Part shown: in pieces, positions 43,710 through 51,675 of the stretch
How the letters are laid out: each line of letters starts with the position of its first letter
How positions within the stretch are numbered: position 1 is the stretch's first letter
Assembly (NCBI GenBank): GCA_903877125.1
Contig: CAIRCM010000062.1
Span: 1-51,689 of the forward strand
Source: an uncultured Acetobacteraceae bacterium
GTDB lineage: Bacteria > Pseudomonadota > Alphaproteobacteria > Acetobacterales > Acetobacteraceae
Direction: 5' to 3'
DNA length: 51,689 bases
Notes under the pieces: model-generated
The model's database searches: none
What the model saw: only the letters and a program-made list of their open reading frames with translations
Told to the model about the DNA's origin: nothing
Program-made: the position numbers and the translations under genes

Positions 43710-44525
43710 ATGTTGGAAACCACCGGAACAACCGCCTACGCGAACGGCCAGATCCTGGCCGCGCGCGACGGCGGAATCGGTCTGATCACCTTCAATCAGC
43801 CCGAAAAACGCAACGCCATGTCCATGGAAATGTGGCTCGGACTCGGCGAAATCCTCACCGAATACGAAGCTGACGATACCCTCAGCGTCGTCGTGCTCAG
43901 CGGCGCCGGGGAAAAGGCATTCGTTTCTGGTGCCGATATCAGCCAGTTCGCGAAACACCGTAACAATGCGGACGCGCAAAAGGAATACGACCGGATCACC
44001 GGGATCGGCCGCCAGAAACTGCATGGTTTCACCAAGCCGATCATCGCCAAGATCCGCGGCTTCTGCATGGGCGGAGGACTCGCCGTCGCCATGGCGACCG
44101 ACTTGCGTATCGCCACCCCCGACAGCCAGTTCGGCATCCCCGCCGCCCGGCTTTCGATCGCTTACGCACCGGACTCGGTGAAAAAACTGATCGACCTCGT
44201 CGGACCCGCCCACGCCCGCATGATCCTCTACACCGCGCGCCGCATCGACGGCCATGAAGCCGAACGGATCGGCCTGATAAACCAGTGCGTGCCGGTCGAG
44301 GCGCTGGACGAAACCGTCATGGGCATCGCCCGTAACATCGCCGAAAACGCGCCACTGTCGGTTCGCGCGTCCAAACTCACCATCGGCGAAATGCTGAAGG
44401 ACGAAAGCCAGCGCGATACCGCGGCAATCAAGGCGATGATGACCACCTGCTTCGACAGCGCCGACTTCAAGGAAGGCCGCACGGCGTTCATGGAAAAGCG
44501 GAAGCCGGTGTTCACCGGGCGATAG
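43710..44525 (+). CDS. Enoyl-CoA hydratase/isomerase-family protein lacking both catalytic glutamates
   Basis: This 271-residue crotonase-fold protein has the oxyanion-hole glycines (VSGADISQF and GFCMGGGLAVAMATD) and a normal length. In hydratases the segment GGGCELAM supplies one catalytic Glu and FGQPEI another. Here they read GGGLAVAM and FGIPAARL, so both glutamates are replaced by alanine-type residues. It therefore probably does a different crotonase reaction (isomerisation, decarboxylation or thioester hydrolysis are possible). ATG 43710 follows the CoA-transferase stop by one base. The substrate is presumably the acyl-CoA made there. Confidence 0.88.
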   Translation: MLETTGTTAYANGQILAARDGGIGLITFNQPEKRNAMSMEMWLGLGEILTEYEADDTLSVVVLSGAGEKAFVSGADISQFAKHRNNADAQKEYDRITGIGRQKLHGFTKPIIAKIRGFCMGGGLAVAMATDLRIATPDSQFGIPAARLSIAYAPDSVKKLIDLVGPAHARMILYTARRIDGHEAERIGLINQCVPVEALDETVMGIARNIAENAPLSVRASKLTIGEMLKDESQRDTAAIKAMMTTCFDSADFKEGRTAFMEKRKPVFTGR

Positions 44526-44532
44526 GATTTGG

Positions 44533-44580
44533 TTGACACGGGGTGGGCGCAGTTCGCATTGTTTGACCAACATTGGTCAA
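44533..44580 (+). promoter_or_regulatory. Promoter and palindromic operator of the toxin-antitoxin gene pair
   Basis: A TTGACA hexamer at 44533-44538 is followed 18-19 bases later by a weak -10 (CATTGT, 44557-44562). Directly after comes a perfect 8-base inverted repeat, TTGACCAA (44563-44570) and TTGGTCAA (44573-44580), with a two-base spacer. It ends 8 bases before the antitoxin ATG, the usual place for autorepression by Phd/YefM antitoxins. There is no strong ribosome site, since the operator occupies its place. Confidence 0.6.
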
Positions 44581-44588
44581 GCCCCACC

Positions 44589-44831
44589 ATGAATGCCATC
44601 AACCTCTACGAAGCCAAGACGAACCTGTCCTCGCTGGTAGACCGCGCGGCGGCCGGCGAGGAAATCGTGATCGCAAAAGGGGGCCGCCCGCTGGTGCGCT
44701 TGGTGCCGCTGCATCGGCGTACGGCGCCCCGTCCGCTCGGCCTGCTCGCCGGACAGGTCAGGGTCGGTGCGGATTTCGACGATCCTTTGCCGGACAATGT
44801 GATGCGGGCGTTCGAGGGTTTTGAACCCTGA
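44589..44831 (+). CDS. Phd/YefM-family antitoxin
   Basis: This 80-residue protein starts MNAINLYEAKTNLSSLVDRA and continues AAGEEIVIAKGGRPLVRLVP, the Phd/YefM DNA-binding fold in which the N-terminal domain dimerises on an operator and the C-terminal tail (PLPDNVMRAFEGFEP) neutralises the toxin. The palindrome just upstream is its likely binding site. The stop overlaps the presumed toxin start. The toxin is broken by an insertion, so the antitoxin is an orphan unless the toxin is restored elsewhere. Confidence 0.9.
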   Translation: MNAINLYEAKTNLSSLVDRAAAGEEIVIAKGGRPLVRLVPLHRRTAPRPLGLLAGQVRVGADFDDPLPDNVMRAFEGFEP

Positions 44832-45340
44832 GACTGTTGCTCGATACCCACATTCTGATCTGGGCGGTTTCGGACCCGGCGCGGCTAGACTAAGGCAGCG
44901 TCGGCAAATAAGTGCGCCAGCGTGCCGACAAAGCTGCCGGTCAAAACAAAAACTTAGGGCCTGTTCGAACCGCTGCATCGATTCGATTATCTTCGAACAG
45001 GCCCTAAGTCACGCGCCAGGCGATCGTCGATCCCGAGAATCAGGTCCTGGTCAGCAGCGCAAATGCGTGGGAGATCGCCATCAAGCAGGCGCAAGGGCGG
45101 CTGGATTTTCCCATGGACCGGTTCGAGGCAACCATGCGCGCCATGGGCTTCGATATCCTGCCCATTCTCCCGGCCCATGCCATCGCCGCCGGCGCGTTGC
45201 CCCGGCACCATGCCGATCCATTCGACCGGATGTTGGTCGCCCAGGCGCGTGTCGAGAATTTGATTTTTGCGACGCGGGACAACGCAATCACGCGCTATGA
45301 CGTGCAGATGCTTGCGCCCGCGCCGGGGCAGGGACCGTGA
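44828..45340 (+). pseudogene. VapC-like PIN toxin split by a 120-base insertion
   Basis: The first part (from CTG 44828, no ATG available) reads LRLLLDTHILIWAVSDPARLD with the first PIN aspartate, then meets a TAA. From 45014 the same frame resumes RQAIVDPENQVLVSSANAWE, including the conserved Glu, and later HHADPFDRMLVAQA and TRDNAIT, ending TGA 45338-45340. These complete a normal PIN ribonuclease toxin of about 130 residues. Removing 44889-45008 restores one open frame across the junction. The toxin is thus inactivated by a MITE-like insertion. The CTG in place of a usual ATG start is also odd. Confidence 0.85.
44889..45008. mobile_element. MITE-like insertion in the toxin gene
   Basis: About 120 bases with no coding capacity. 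It contains GTCGGCA/TGCCGAC inverted arms (44900-44906 and 44923-44929) and a perfect 17-base inverted repeat, CTTAGGGCCTGTTCGAA at 44953-44969 and its complement at 44992-45008, around a 22-base loop. A related element, rearranged, is present at 51332-51519. The exact ends and target duplication are unclear; outer ends CTAAGG... and ...CCCTAAG suggest partial terminal repeats of an IS-derived element. Confidence 0.7.
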
Positions 45341-45394
45341 TTCGGGAGTACCGGTCTGAAATTTAAGGCGGACGGCTTTCCGGCCGCCCGAACC

Positions 45395-45685
45395 CTACCG
45401 CCCCAGCAATTCCATCGCCAAACTCTCCCACTCGGCAGCCGTAGGCCCGCTCGCCGGCGTCCGCCCCGCCCGGTTGTACCAATAACCCGCGTTGGAAAGA
45501 TCGCCCTCCACCCGGTGCAGATACGCATGCACCCGGGCCCCGGTGGCGGACTTGTCGTCCTGCGCGCACGAATGCGCCTTCGCCCAGTCGCCCTTCGCAT
45601 CCCACCACAACGCCTGAAGCACCAGGTCCAACCCCGCCGGCGGTTCGGCCGCGGCCAGCGACGCCTTGAAAGCCGCGAGATCCAT
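45395..45685 (-). CDS. Small conserved protein of unknown function
   Basis: This 96-residue soluble protein has segments LWWDAKGDWAKAHSCAQDD and GARVHAYLHRVEGDLSNAGYWYNRAG, which look like a single-helical-repeat protein that I believe recurs as a small conserved hypothetical in many bacteria. No catalytic motif is seen. ATG 45685 lies four bases after the racemase-like stop, so it is the last gene of the minus-strand operon 48009-45395. The operon partners do not give it a function. Confidence 0.75.
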   Translation of the reverse strand: MDLAAFKASLAAAEPPAGLDLVLQALWWDAKGDWAKAHSCAQDDKSATGARVHAYLHRVEGDLSNAGYWYNRAGRTPASGPTAAEWESLAMELLGR

Positions 45686-45688
45686 CCC

Positions 45689-46333
45689 CTACGCCCCCAA
45701 CAACCGCCGCAGCTTCCGCACCGCGCTGTCCGGCGTGATCAACACCGTCTTCCCCGTCGCCGCCGCCACCGCCCCCGCCGCTCGGGACAGGCTGAACTGC
45801 GCCAGCGCGATCACATCGCAATCCTTCAACGCCAGCGCCGCCGAGGCAGCATCCCGATCGTGCCCCGCCCCGTCGCCCTTGTTCAACGCCGGCAAAGCCC
45901 CCGTCGCCAGACATGGCACCACCGTCATCCCCGCTGGAAACTCCGGCGGCATGGAATCCAATGTCGGCGCGAACGACGCCAGCAACCCGACCTTACCGGC
46001 CGGCCCGGCCAGCGCCAGCGCATCCTCGATCATCGCCTCGTTCGGCTTCAGCACCGGGATATGCGGGAATGCCGCCGCGCACGCATCGATACAAGGCCCG
46101 AATGCCGAACAGGTGAACAGGATCGCATCCGCACCGGTCCCGACCGCATACCGGGCCAGCGTCAGAAACCGCTGCGTCATCCCCGGGGTCAGCGAACCCT
46201 CCGCCGCCAGATCCGCCGACAGTGAATCATCCAGCAGGTTCATCAGCGTCGCTTCCGGCCACAACCGCCCGAAAGCCTCCTCGATCGCGGGGATCGAGGG
46301 CTTCAACGCATGGATCAGCGCAATCCGGCTCAA
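45689..46333 (-). CDS. Aspartate/glutamate racemase-superfamily protein
   Basis: This 214-residue protein belongs to the Asp/Glu racemase and arylmalonate decarboxylase superfamily. The first catalytic-cysteine region is ILFTCSAFGPCI (about residues 80-92), and the second domain ends LAQFSLSRAAGAVAA with Ser where many racemases have the second cysteine, so a two-cysteine racemase reaction is doubtful and a decarboxylase or isomerase reaction is possible. The likely start is TTG 46333, which overlaps the TPP-enzyme stop as TTGA, so the genes are coupled. Other starts upstream lie inside that gene. Confidence 0.82.
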   Translation of the reverse strand: MSRIALIHALKPSIPAIEEAFGRLWPEATLMNLLDDSLSADLAAEGSLTPGMTQRFLTLARYAVGTGADAILFTCSAFGPCIDACAAAFPHIPVLKPNEAMIEDALALAGPAGKVGLLASFAPTLDSMPPEFPAGMTVVPCLATGALPALNKGDGAGHDRDAASAALALKDCDVIALAQFSLSRAAGAVAAATGKTVLITPDSAVRKLRRLLGA

Positions 46334-48009
46334 CGCATTTCCTCCCCGGCATAACGCCGCCACGCGCTCATTTGTATAGCCGAGGTCAGGCAGTGCACCA
46401 CCACCGGCTTCGACCGCACCGCGAACGCCGCTTTGATCCCATCCGCGACTTCGGATTCATCGCGGATCGTGATCGCCTCGCAACCGAACGCCCGCCCCCA
46501 CGCCGCGAAATCCGGATTGGTCAACCGCATCGCGTCCATGAATTTCCGTTCCGGATAGCGCACGTAGGAGTGCATGCCGATCGTCCCGTACATCGAATTG
46601 TCCGAGATGATCATGATCGGATTGCCGCCATACTGGCACGCCGTCGCCAGCTCGTTGCCCATCATCAACGCGCCGCCGTCGCCGATGAAGCACACCACCT
46701 GCCGGCCCGGATGCCGCAGCGTCCCTGCCACCGCCATCGGCATCCCCGACCCCATCGCGCCCACGATCGAAGACAGGAAAATCTGGCTCGATTTGAAGCC
46801 GATGTAACGATGAATATACGATCCGAAATTGCCGGCGTCGGACGTGATGATCGCGTCATCCGCCAGATGCTTGTCCACCTCGCAGACGATGGCGGCAAAA
46901 TTCACCCCGTCCGTCGTCGGCTCCCACTTCTTGGCCAGCAGCCCGAGGTGAATGTTGTGCAGCCCCTCCACCCAGCCCTTCCGCTTCGCCGCATCCGGCG
47001 GCGCGCCTTTCGCCAGCAGGGCTTTGATCACCTCGTACGGGTCCGACGCGATGCCCAAGGCCGGCCGGAACACCCGCCCGATCTCGTTGGAATCCGGCCA
47101 GATATGCACCAGCGGCAATTGCGGCTGCGGCGCCGCGGGGAACGTGTAGGACTGGCTGACGCTGTCGGTGATCCGCTCCCCGATCGAAACCATCAGATCG
47201 GCCTTTTTCATCTCCCCGATCAGTGCCGGCGGCACCCGGATGCCCATATACCCGCCGTAATTGGGATGCCTGGCATCGAACAGTTGCGGCCGGCGGTGCG
47301 TCGGGTTGATCGGCAGCATCCAGGTTTCCGCCAGCTTGCGCAGATCCGATGCCACATTCGCATCGTACACCGTATCCGCCAGCAACGCCCCGCCCACGAC
47401 CGTCAGCGGCCGTTCGGACGCCGCCAGCATCTCGGCGAGCCGATCCAGATCCTCCTTGCGCGGCCCGGACAACGCCCGCGGCCGAGGCAGACACACCTCC
47501 GCATCGGTTTCCTCGTCGAAAATATCCTCCGGCAGGATGACCGCGACCGGCCCCTGCGTTCCGGATTCCGCCACATGGAACGCCCGAGCAATGGCTTCGG
47601 ACGCGGTCTCCGGCTCATTCACCTCGATCACCAGCTTGGTGATGTCGCTCAACAGCCTGGAGTAATTCTGCTCCTGCAGCGCCCCGCGCCCGAAATCCTT
47701 CCGCTCCACCTGGCCGACCAGCATCACCAGCGGCGTCGCGTCATGGAACGCCGAGTGGATCGCGACCATCGCATTCGAAAGCCCCGGCCCGCGTGAGACC
47801 ATGCAGACCCCCGCCCGCGGCCGCAGCCGGCCATCCGCCACCGCGGAGAACGCGGCCCCACCCTCATGGCGGCAGACGATGGTCTTGATGGAGTTGCGCG
47901 CGCTCAGCACGCTCGTGAGACCGACATAGGACTCGCCGGGGACGCAGAAAATCTGGTCGACATCATGCGCTTCCAGCGTGTCGGCCAGCAGATGGGCAAC
48001 GGTGGTCAT
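46330..48009 (-). CDS. Thiamine-diphosphate-dependent enzyme, acetolactate-synthase-like
   Basis: This 559-residue enzyme has all three domains of the pyruvate-oxidase/acetolactate-synthase group. The N-terminal pyrimidine-binding domain holds Glu26 (FCVPGESYVGL), the central domain follows, and the C-terminal pyrophosphate domain has GDGGALMMGNELATACQYGG ... IISDNSM as the Mg/ThDP motif. It likely decarboxylates a 2-oxo acid. No acetolactate-synthase small subunit is near, and the racemase-like partner suggests malonate- or 2-oxo-acid catabolism rather than branched-chain synthesis. ATG 48009 is the first in-frame ATG and fits the MTTVAHLLADTL start. Confidence 0.92.
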   Translation of the reverse strand: MTTVAHLLADTLEAHDVDQIFCVPGESYVGLTSVLSARNSIKTIVCRHEGGAAFSAVADGRLRPRAGVCMVSRGPGLSNAMVAIHSAFHDATPLVMLVGQVERKDFGRGALQEQNYSRLLSDITKLVIEVNEPETASEAIARAFHVAESGTQGPVAVILPEDIFDEETDAEVCLPRPRALSGPRKEDLDRLAEMLAASERPLTVVGGALLADTVYDANVASDLRKLAETWMLPINPTHRRPQLFDARHPNYGGYMGIRVPPALIGEMKKADLMVSIGERITDSVSQSYTFPAAPQPQLPLVHIWPDSNEIGRVFRPALGIASDPYEVIKALLAKGAPPDAAKRKGWVEGLHNIHLGLLAKKWEPTTDGVNFAAIVCEVDKHLADDAIITSDAGNFGSYIHRYIGFKSSQIFLSSIVGAMGSGMPMAVAGTLRHPGRQVVCFIGDGGALMMGNELATACQYGGNPIMIISDNSMYGTIGMHSYVRYPERKFMDAMRLTNPDFAAWGRAFGCEAITIRDESEVADGIKAAFAVRSKPVVVHCLTSAIQMSAWRRYAGEEMR

Positions 48010-48091
48010 GGTGGGGTCGTCTCCTCGGCGAATATTGCCCCCAGGATAGGGGGGTGGCGCGCCCCTGGCCAGACCGGCTAAACGCGCGCCC

Positions 48092-48670
48092 ATGCTGAAG
48101 CGATTTTACGACCGCACCCTGGCCCTGGCCTCATCCCCCCGAGCAGCGTGGTGGCTGGCGATTATCGCCTTCGCCGAGGCCAGCTTTTTCCCCATTCCCC
48201 CCGATACGCTCCTGGTCCCGATGGCCCTCGCCCGCCCCGACCGAGCCTGGCGGTTCGCCCTGGTCTGCACGGTCGCGAGCGTGATCGGCGGCGCCCTCGG
48301 CTACTTCATCGGCTACGAGCTCTTCGACCAACTCGCTCGGCCGCTGATCGCCTTCTACGGCTACGGCGCCCGCTTCGACGCATTCCAGGCGACGTACGCG
48401 CAGTACGGCCTGTGGATCATCCTGATCAAAGGCGTGACCCCGATCCCCTACAAGATCGTGACCATCGCATCCGGCGCCGCGCATTTCGACTTCGCACTGT
48501 TCATGGCCGCGAGCGTCGTGACCCGGGGGGCCCGGTTCTTCCTGGTGGCGACGCTGCTGCACTATTTCGGCGATTCCGTCCGGACCTTCGTCGAACGCCG
48601 GCTGACGCTGGTCACCACCGGCATTGCGGTCGGCATTATCGGTGGTTTTCTGGTGCTGCGGTTGATGTAA
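48092..48670 (+). CDS. YqaA/DedA-family membrane protein
   Basis: This 192-residue inner-membrane protein of the DedA/SNARE-associated superfamily shows FAEASFFPIPPDTLLVPMAL, the re-entrant GYFIGYELFDQLARP and IKGVTPIPYKIVTIASGA, the hallmarks of the YqaA subgroup. Family members act in lipid translocation and membrane maintenance. ATG 48092 is divergent from the ThDP-enzyme gene, 82 bases away. Length is normal. Confidence 0.92.
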   Translation: MLKRFYDRTLALASSPRAAWWLAIIAFAEASFFPIPPDTLLVPMALARPDRAWRFALVCTVASVIGGALGYFIGYELFDQLARPLIAFYGYGARFDAFQATYAQYGLWIILIKGVTPIPYKIVTIASGAAHFDFALFMAASVVTRGARFFLVATLLHYFGDSVRTFVERRLTLVTTGIAVGIIGGFLVLRLM

Positions 48671-48801
48671 CTCGCCGCACGGCATGCGATAAAATTTGCC
48701 CTACCCGCACCGCATCCGGATGACAAGGTCGCGCGGCGGGGCTAATTAAAACGCTCGTTGAGGGGGCCGCGGACCGGTCTACCGAATTTCCGGGGGCTCC
48801 A

Positions 48802-51306
48802 GTGTCGACCCTTAGCTCGAAAATCACGCACGGTATCACCCTTGGGTCCGGGGGCTATACGTCGCCGCTGATCATCACCAATACCGGGGGTGTCGCCAGC
48901 GCCGGGGTCGATATCTACAGCGCCAGCGGCGGGACGATCACCAACAGCGGGACGGTCTCCTCCACCGGCACTTTCGCGATCCAGGGCGGTGTCGGCCTGG
49001 TGATGACCAACGCCGCCGGCGGCATCGTGAACGGATACAGCGCCGGCGTTTGGGCCGCGTCGGCGACCGTCGTCAACCGCGGCACCATCAAGGAAACCGG
49101 CGCCACGGGATCCGGGGTCTACCTCGCCAATACCGGCGCCGATGGCATCGTCACCAACTACGGTCTGGTCTCGGCGGTCTACCAGGGCATGGTGTTCCGC
49201 GGCGCCGGCTCGCTCGATAATGCGGGCACGATCGCCAGTTCGGGCCGGTATGGGGTCGCTTTCGTCAGTAGTCCCAACAGCGCGGACATCGTGACAAACA
49301 GCGGCTTGATCGCTGCCAACAACACCGCCCTGGCGTTCGACAACGAAGGCACCGTGAACAACTCGGGGCAGATCCTCGCTGGGGACGCCCTGCGCGTGAG
49401 CGGGACCGGGACGATCGTCAACAGCGGCACCATCAACGGAACCTACGGCACCGGCATCGTGCTGGGCAGCGGCGCGATCACCAACACCGGCACCGGACTG
49501 ATCACCTCCGCCGGCTACTCCAACCCCGGCATCGGCTACGCCGCCATCTCCATCACCACCGGCGCCGCGACCATCGTCAACGCGGCAACACTCTCATCCA
49601 CGACCGACATCGTCATCGACGCCGCCGACGTCGCCAGCCAGACCGTGATCGACACCGGCACGATCATCGGCACCGACGGCACGGCGATCGCCTTCGGCAG
49701 TGCCAACGACCTGATGCGCTTCGATGCATCCACCAGCATCGACATCCAAGGCACGATAAACGGCGGCGGCGGCACCAACACGCTGCTGTTCACATCGGCC
49801 GCCAGCGCCGGCACCCTGACGGGGCAAGCCGCGTATTTCACCAACTTCAGTCAGGGGTCGGTGGCGACGGGCGCGCAATGGACCATCGCCGGCAACGTGA
49901 CGCTGGGCACCGGCGTCAGCCTGACCGCCTTGGGCACGCTGACGGTTGCCGGTACCCTGGTGAACGTCGGCACCATGTCGTCCGGCAACGACGGCATCCG
50001 GCTTGTCGGCGGCACGATCGTCGATTCAGGGACCATCGCCGGCACCGCGCCGATCGCCTTCGGAACCGGCACCAATCTGCTGACCGTCGGAACAGCGGCC
50101 GCCGCCATTACCGGCACGATCGCGGGCTTCACCGGCATCCACGACACGATCGACCTGAAGGGACTGAGCGACTCCGGCAACAACGCCACCGCCACCCTCA
50201 ACACGCTCACCAACGTCCTGACCGTCACCGGCAGCAGCGGTTCGGTGCAGTTGCACCTGGGCAGCGGGAGCTACGCCGGCACCATCTGGAAGGCGACGAA
50301 CGACGGCAGCAACGGCACCCTGATCACTCCGATCTGCTTCCTGCCCGGCACCGCCATTGCCACGCCGGATGGGGAGATCCCGGTCGAGCGGTTGAAAGCC
50401 GGCGATCTCGTCCTGACCGCCAGCAGCAAAGCCCGCCCGGTCGTCTGGATCGGCACCGGCCGGGTCCTGGCAACCCGAGGCCAGCGCGGCGTCGCAACCC
50501 CGGTGATCGTCCGCAAAGGCGCCCTCGCCCCCAATGTGCCCAATCGGGACCTGCACGTGACCAAGGCGCACGCCCTCTATATCGACGATGTGCTCATCCC
50601 CGTGGAGTTCCTGGTCAACCACCGCACGATCGAATGGGACGACCGCGCGCAGGAGGTCGAGATCTATCACGTCGAGTTGGAAACCCACGACGTGCTGATC
50701 GCCAATGGCGCCCCGGCCGAGAGCTACCGCGACGACGGCAACCGCTGGATGTTCCGCAACGCCCGCACCGGCGCCGGTCTGCCGCCGCACGAACCCTGTG
50801 CACCGGTCCTGACCGGCGGTCCGGTCGTCGACGCGGTGTGGCAGCGGTTGCTCGACCGCGCCGGCACCTCCGCCATGCCGCCCTTGACCGACGATCCGGA
50901 CCTCCATTTGATCGTCGATGGCGTCAGGATCGACGCACACCGGCAGCAGGACAAGACATACGTCTTCCGCGTCCCGCCGCACCCGCACAGCGTGATCCTC
51001 GCCTCCCGAGCGGCTGTTCCGTCCGAACTCGGCATCGCCCGCGACCCCCGAGCGCTGGGCGTGGCGTTACGGCTGATAGAGATGAGTCACAGTTGGAAAC
51101 TGAAGGTGCTCGACGCCGCGGACGAACGGCTGATCTCGGGCTTCCATGGTTACGAACCGTCCGGCCGCCTGCGCTGGACGAATGGCCATGCGGCACTGCC
51201 GATCGAAGCTTTCGACCGGTTCGATAATGGCGCCGAGATGAAACTCCACTTGGGCGGGGCAACGCGCTACCGCGCGGACGACCGGTCGGCGCGCAGTGCG
51301 GCGTAG
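48802..51306 (+). CDS. Hint-domain protein with beta-helix repeats
   Basis: This 834-residue protein has about 500 residues of short imperfect repeats rich in G, T, N and S (GGTITNSGTVSSTG, TIVNSGTINGTYG, TIAGTAPIAFGTG), typical of autotransporter-like or adhesin beta-helices. A Hint (Hedgehog/intein) domain follows. Its first residue is Cys512 (CFLPGTAIATPDGE), the nucleophile for the N-S acyl shift, and the TxxH motif is Thr587-His590 (VTKAHALYI). No signal peptide is present, so export by a type I or similar route is possible. It should self-cleave after residue 511, releasing the repeat part. GTG 48802 follows GGGGG at a good distance. Confidence 0.88.
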   Translation: MSTLSSKITHGITLGSGGYTSPLIITNTGGVASAGVDIYSASGGTITNSGTVSSTGTFAIQGGVGLVMTNAAGGIVNGYSAGVWAASATVVNRGTIKETGATGSGVYLANTGADGIVTNYGLVSAVYQGMVFRGAGSLDNAGTIASSGRYGVAFVSSPNSADIVTNSGLIAANNTALAFDNEGTVNNSGQILAGDALRVSGTGTIVNSGTINGTYGTGIVLGSGAITNTGTGLITSAGYSNPGIGYAAISITTGAATIVNAATLSSTTDIVIDAADVASQTVIDTGTIIGTDGTAIAFGSANDLMRFDASTSIDIQGTINGGGGTNTLLFTSAASAGTLTGQAAYFTNFSQGSVATGAQWTIAGNVTLGTGVSLTALGTLTVAGTLVNVGTMSSGNDGIRLVGGTIVDSGTIAGTAPIAFGTGTNLLTVGTAAAAITGTIAGFTGIHDTIDLKGLSDSGNNATATLNTLTNVLTVTGSSGSVQLHLGSGSYAGTIWKATNDGSNGTLITPICFLPGTAIATPDGEIPVERLKAGDLVLTASSKARPVVWIGTGRVLATRGQRGVATPVIVRKGALAPNVPNRDLHVTKAHALYIDDVLIPVEFLVNHRTIEWDDRAQEVEIYHVELETHDVLIANGAPAESYRDDGNRWMFRNARTGAGLPPHEPCAPVLTGGPVVDAVWQRLLDRAGTSAMPPLTDDPDLHLIVDGVRIDAHRQQDKTYVFRVPPHPHSVILASRAAVPSELGIARDPRALGVALRLIEMSHSWKLKVLDAADERLISGFHGYEPSGRLRWTNGHAALPIEAFDRFDNGAEMKLHLGGATRYRADDRSARSAA

Positions 51307-51331
51307 ATCGGAGTGAGGTTTTAGCAGCCTG

Positions 51332-51519
51332 CTAAGGCAGCGTCGGCAAATAATATCAGCCCGTATAAACTTTGACGTACCGGCCGACCGAATCACGTCA
51401 TGCCGGCACGACGGGTGGGCAGCCGCCACGAGTCAATCATTGCGCGGACTGGTATAAGTGCGCCAGCGTGCCGATTCGAACCGTTACATCGATTCGATTA
51501 TCTTCGAACAGGCCTTAAG
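51332..51519. mobile_element. MITE-like element copy 2, interrupted by another repeat
   Basis: Bases 51332-51351 repeat the left end of the element in the toxin gene (CTAAGGCAGCGTCGGCAAAT), and 51454-51519 repeat its right part (AAGTGCGCCAGCGTGCCGA, then TTCGAACCG...TTCGAACAGGCC). About 100 bases between them are a separate insertion containing the first REP-like block. The segment between TGCCGA and TTCGAACC present in copy 1 is missing here, so this copy is both interrupted and internally deleted. Confidence 0.7.
51360..51407. repeat. REP-like repeat block 1
   Basis: This 48-base block (from CCCGTATAAACTTTGACGT to CACGTCATGCCGGC) recurs with a handful of mismatches at 51610-51657. Blocks built around CACGTCATGCCGGC are typical dispersed extragenic repeats. 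This copy lacks the second half of the palindrome. Confidence 0.7.
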
Positions 51520-51609
51520 TAGATTCCGATGGTGTCGCGCGTGAGCCTTTTACGGCATTGATCGAGAATAGGAAGGCGATCGCGTCGGAGAATTCGCATG
51601 TTATACCAC

Positions 51610-51675
51610 CCTGTATAAGCTTTGACGTCCCAGCCGACCGAATCACGTCATGCCGGCGAATGCCGGTATCCACGC
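51610..51675. repeat. REP-like repeat block 2 with palindrome
   Basis: The same block as 51360-51407, followed by GAATGCCGGTATCCACG. ATGCCGGC and GCCGGTAT form an 8-base hairpin around a GAAT-type loop (with one G-T pair). The element runs to or beyond the window edge. Confidence 0.7.
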
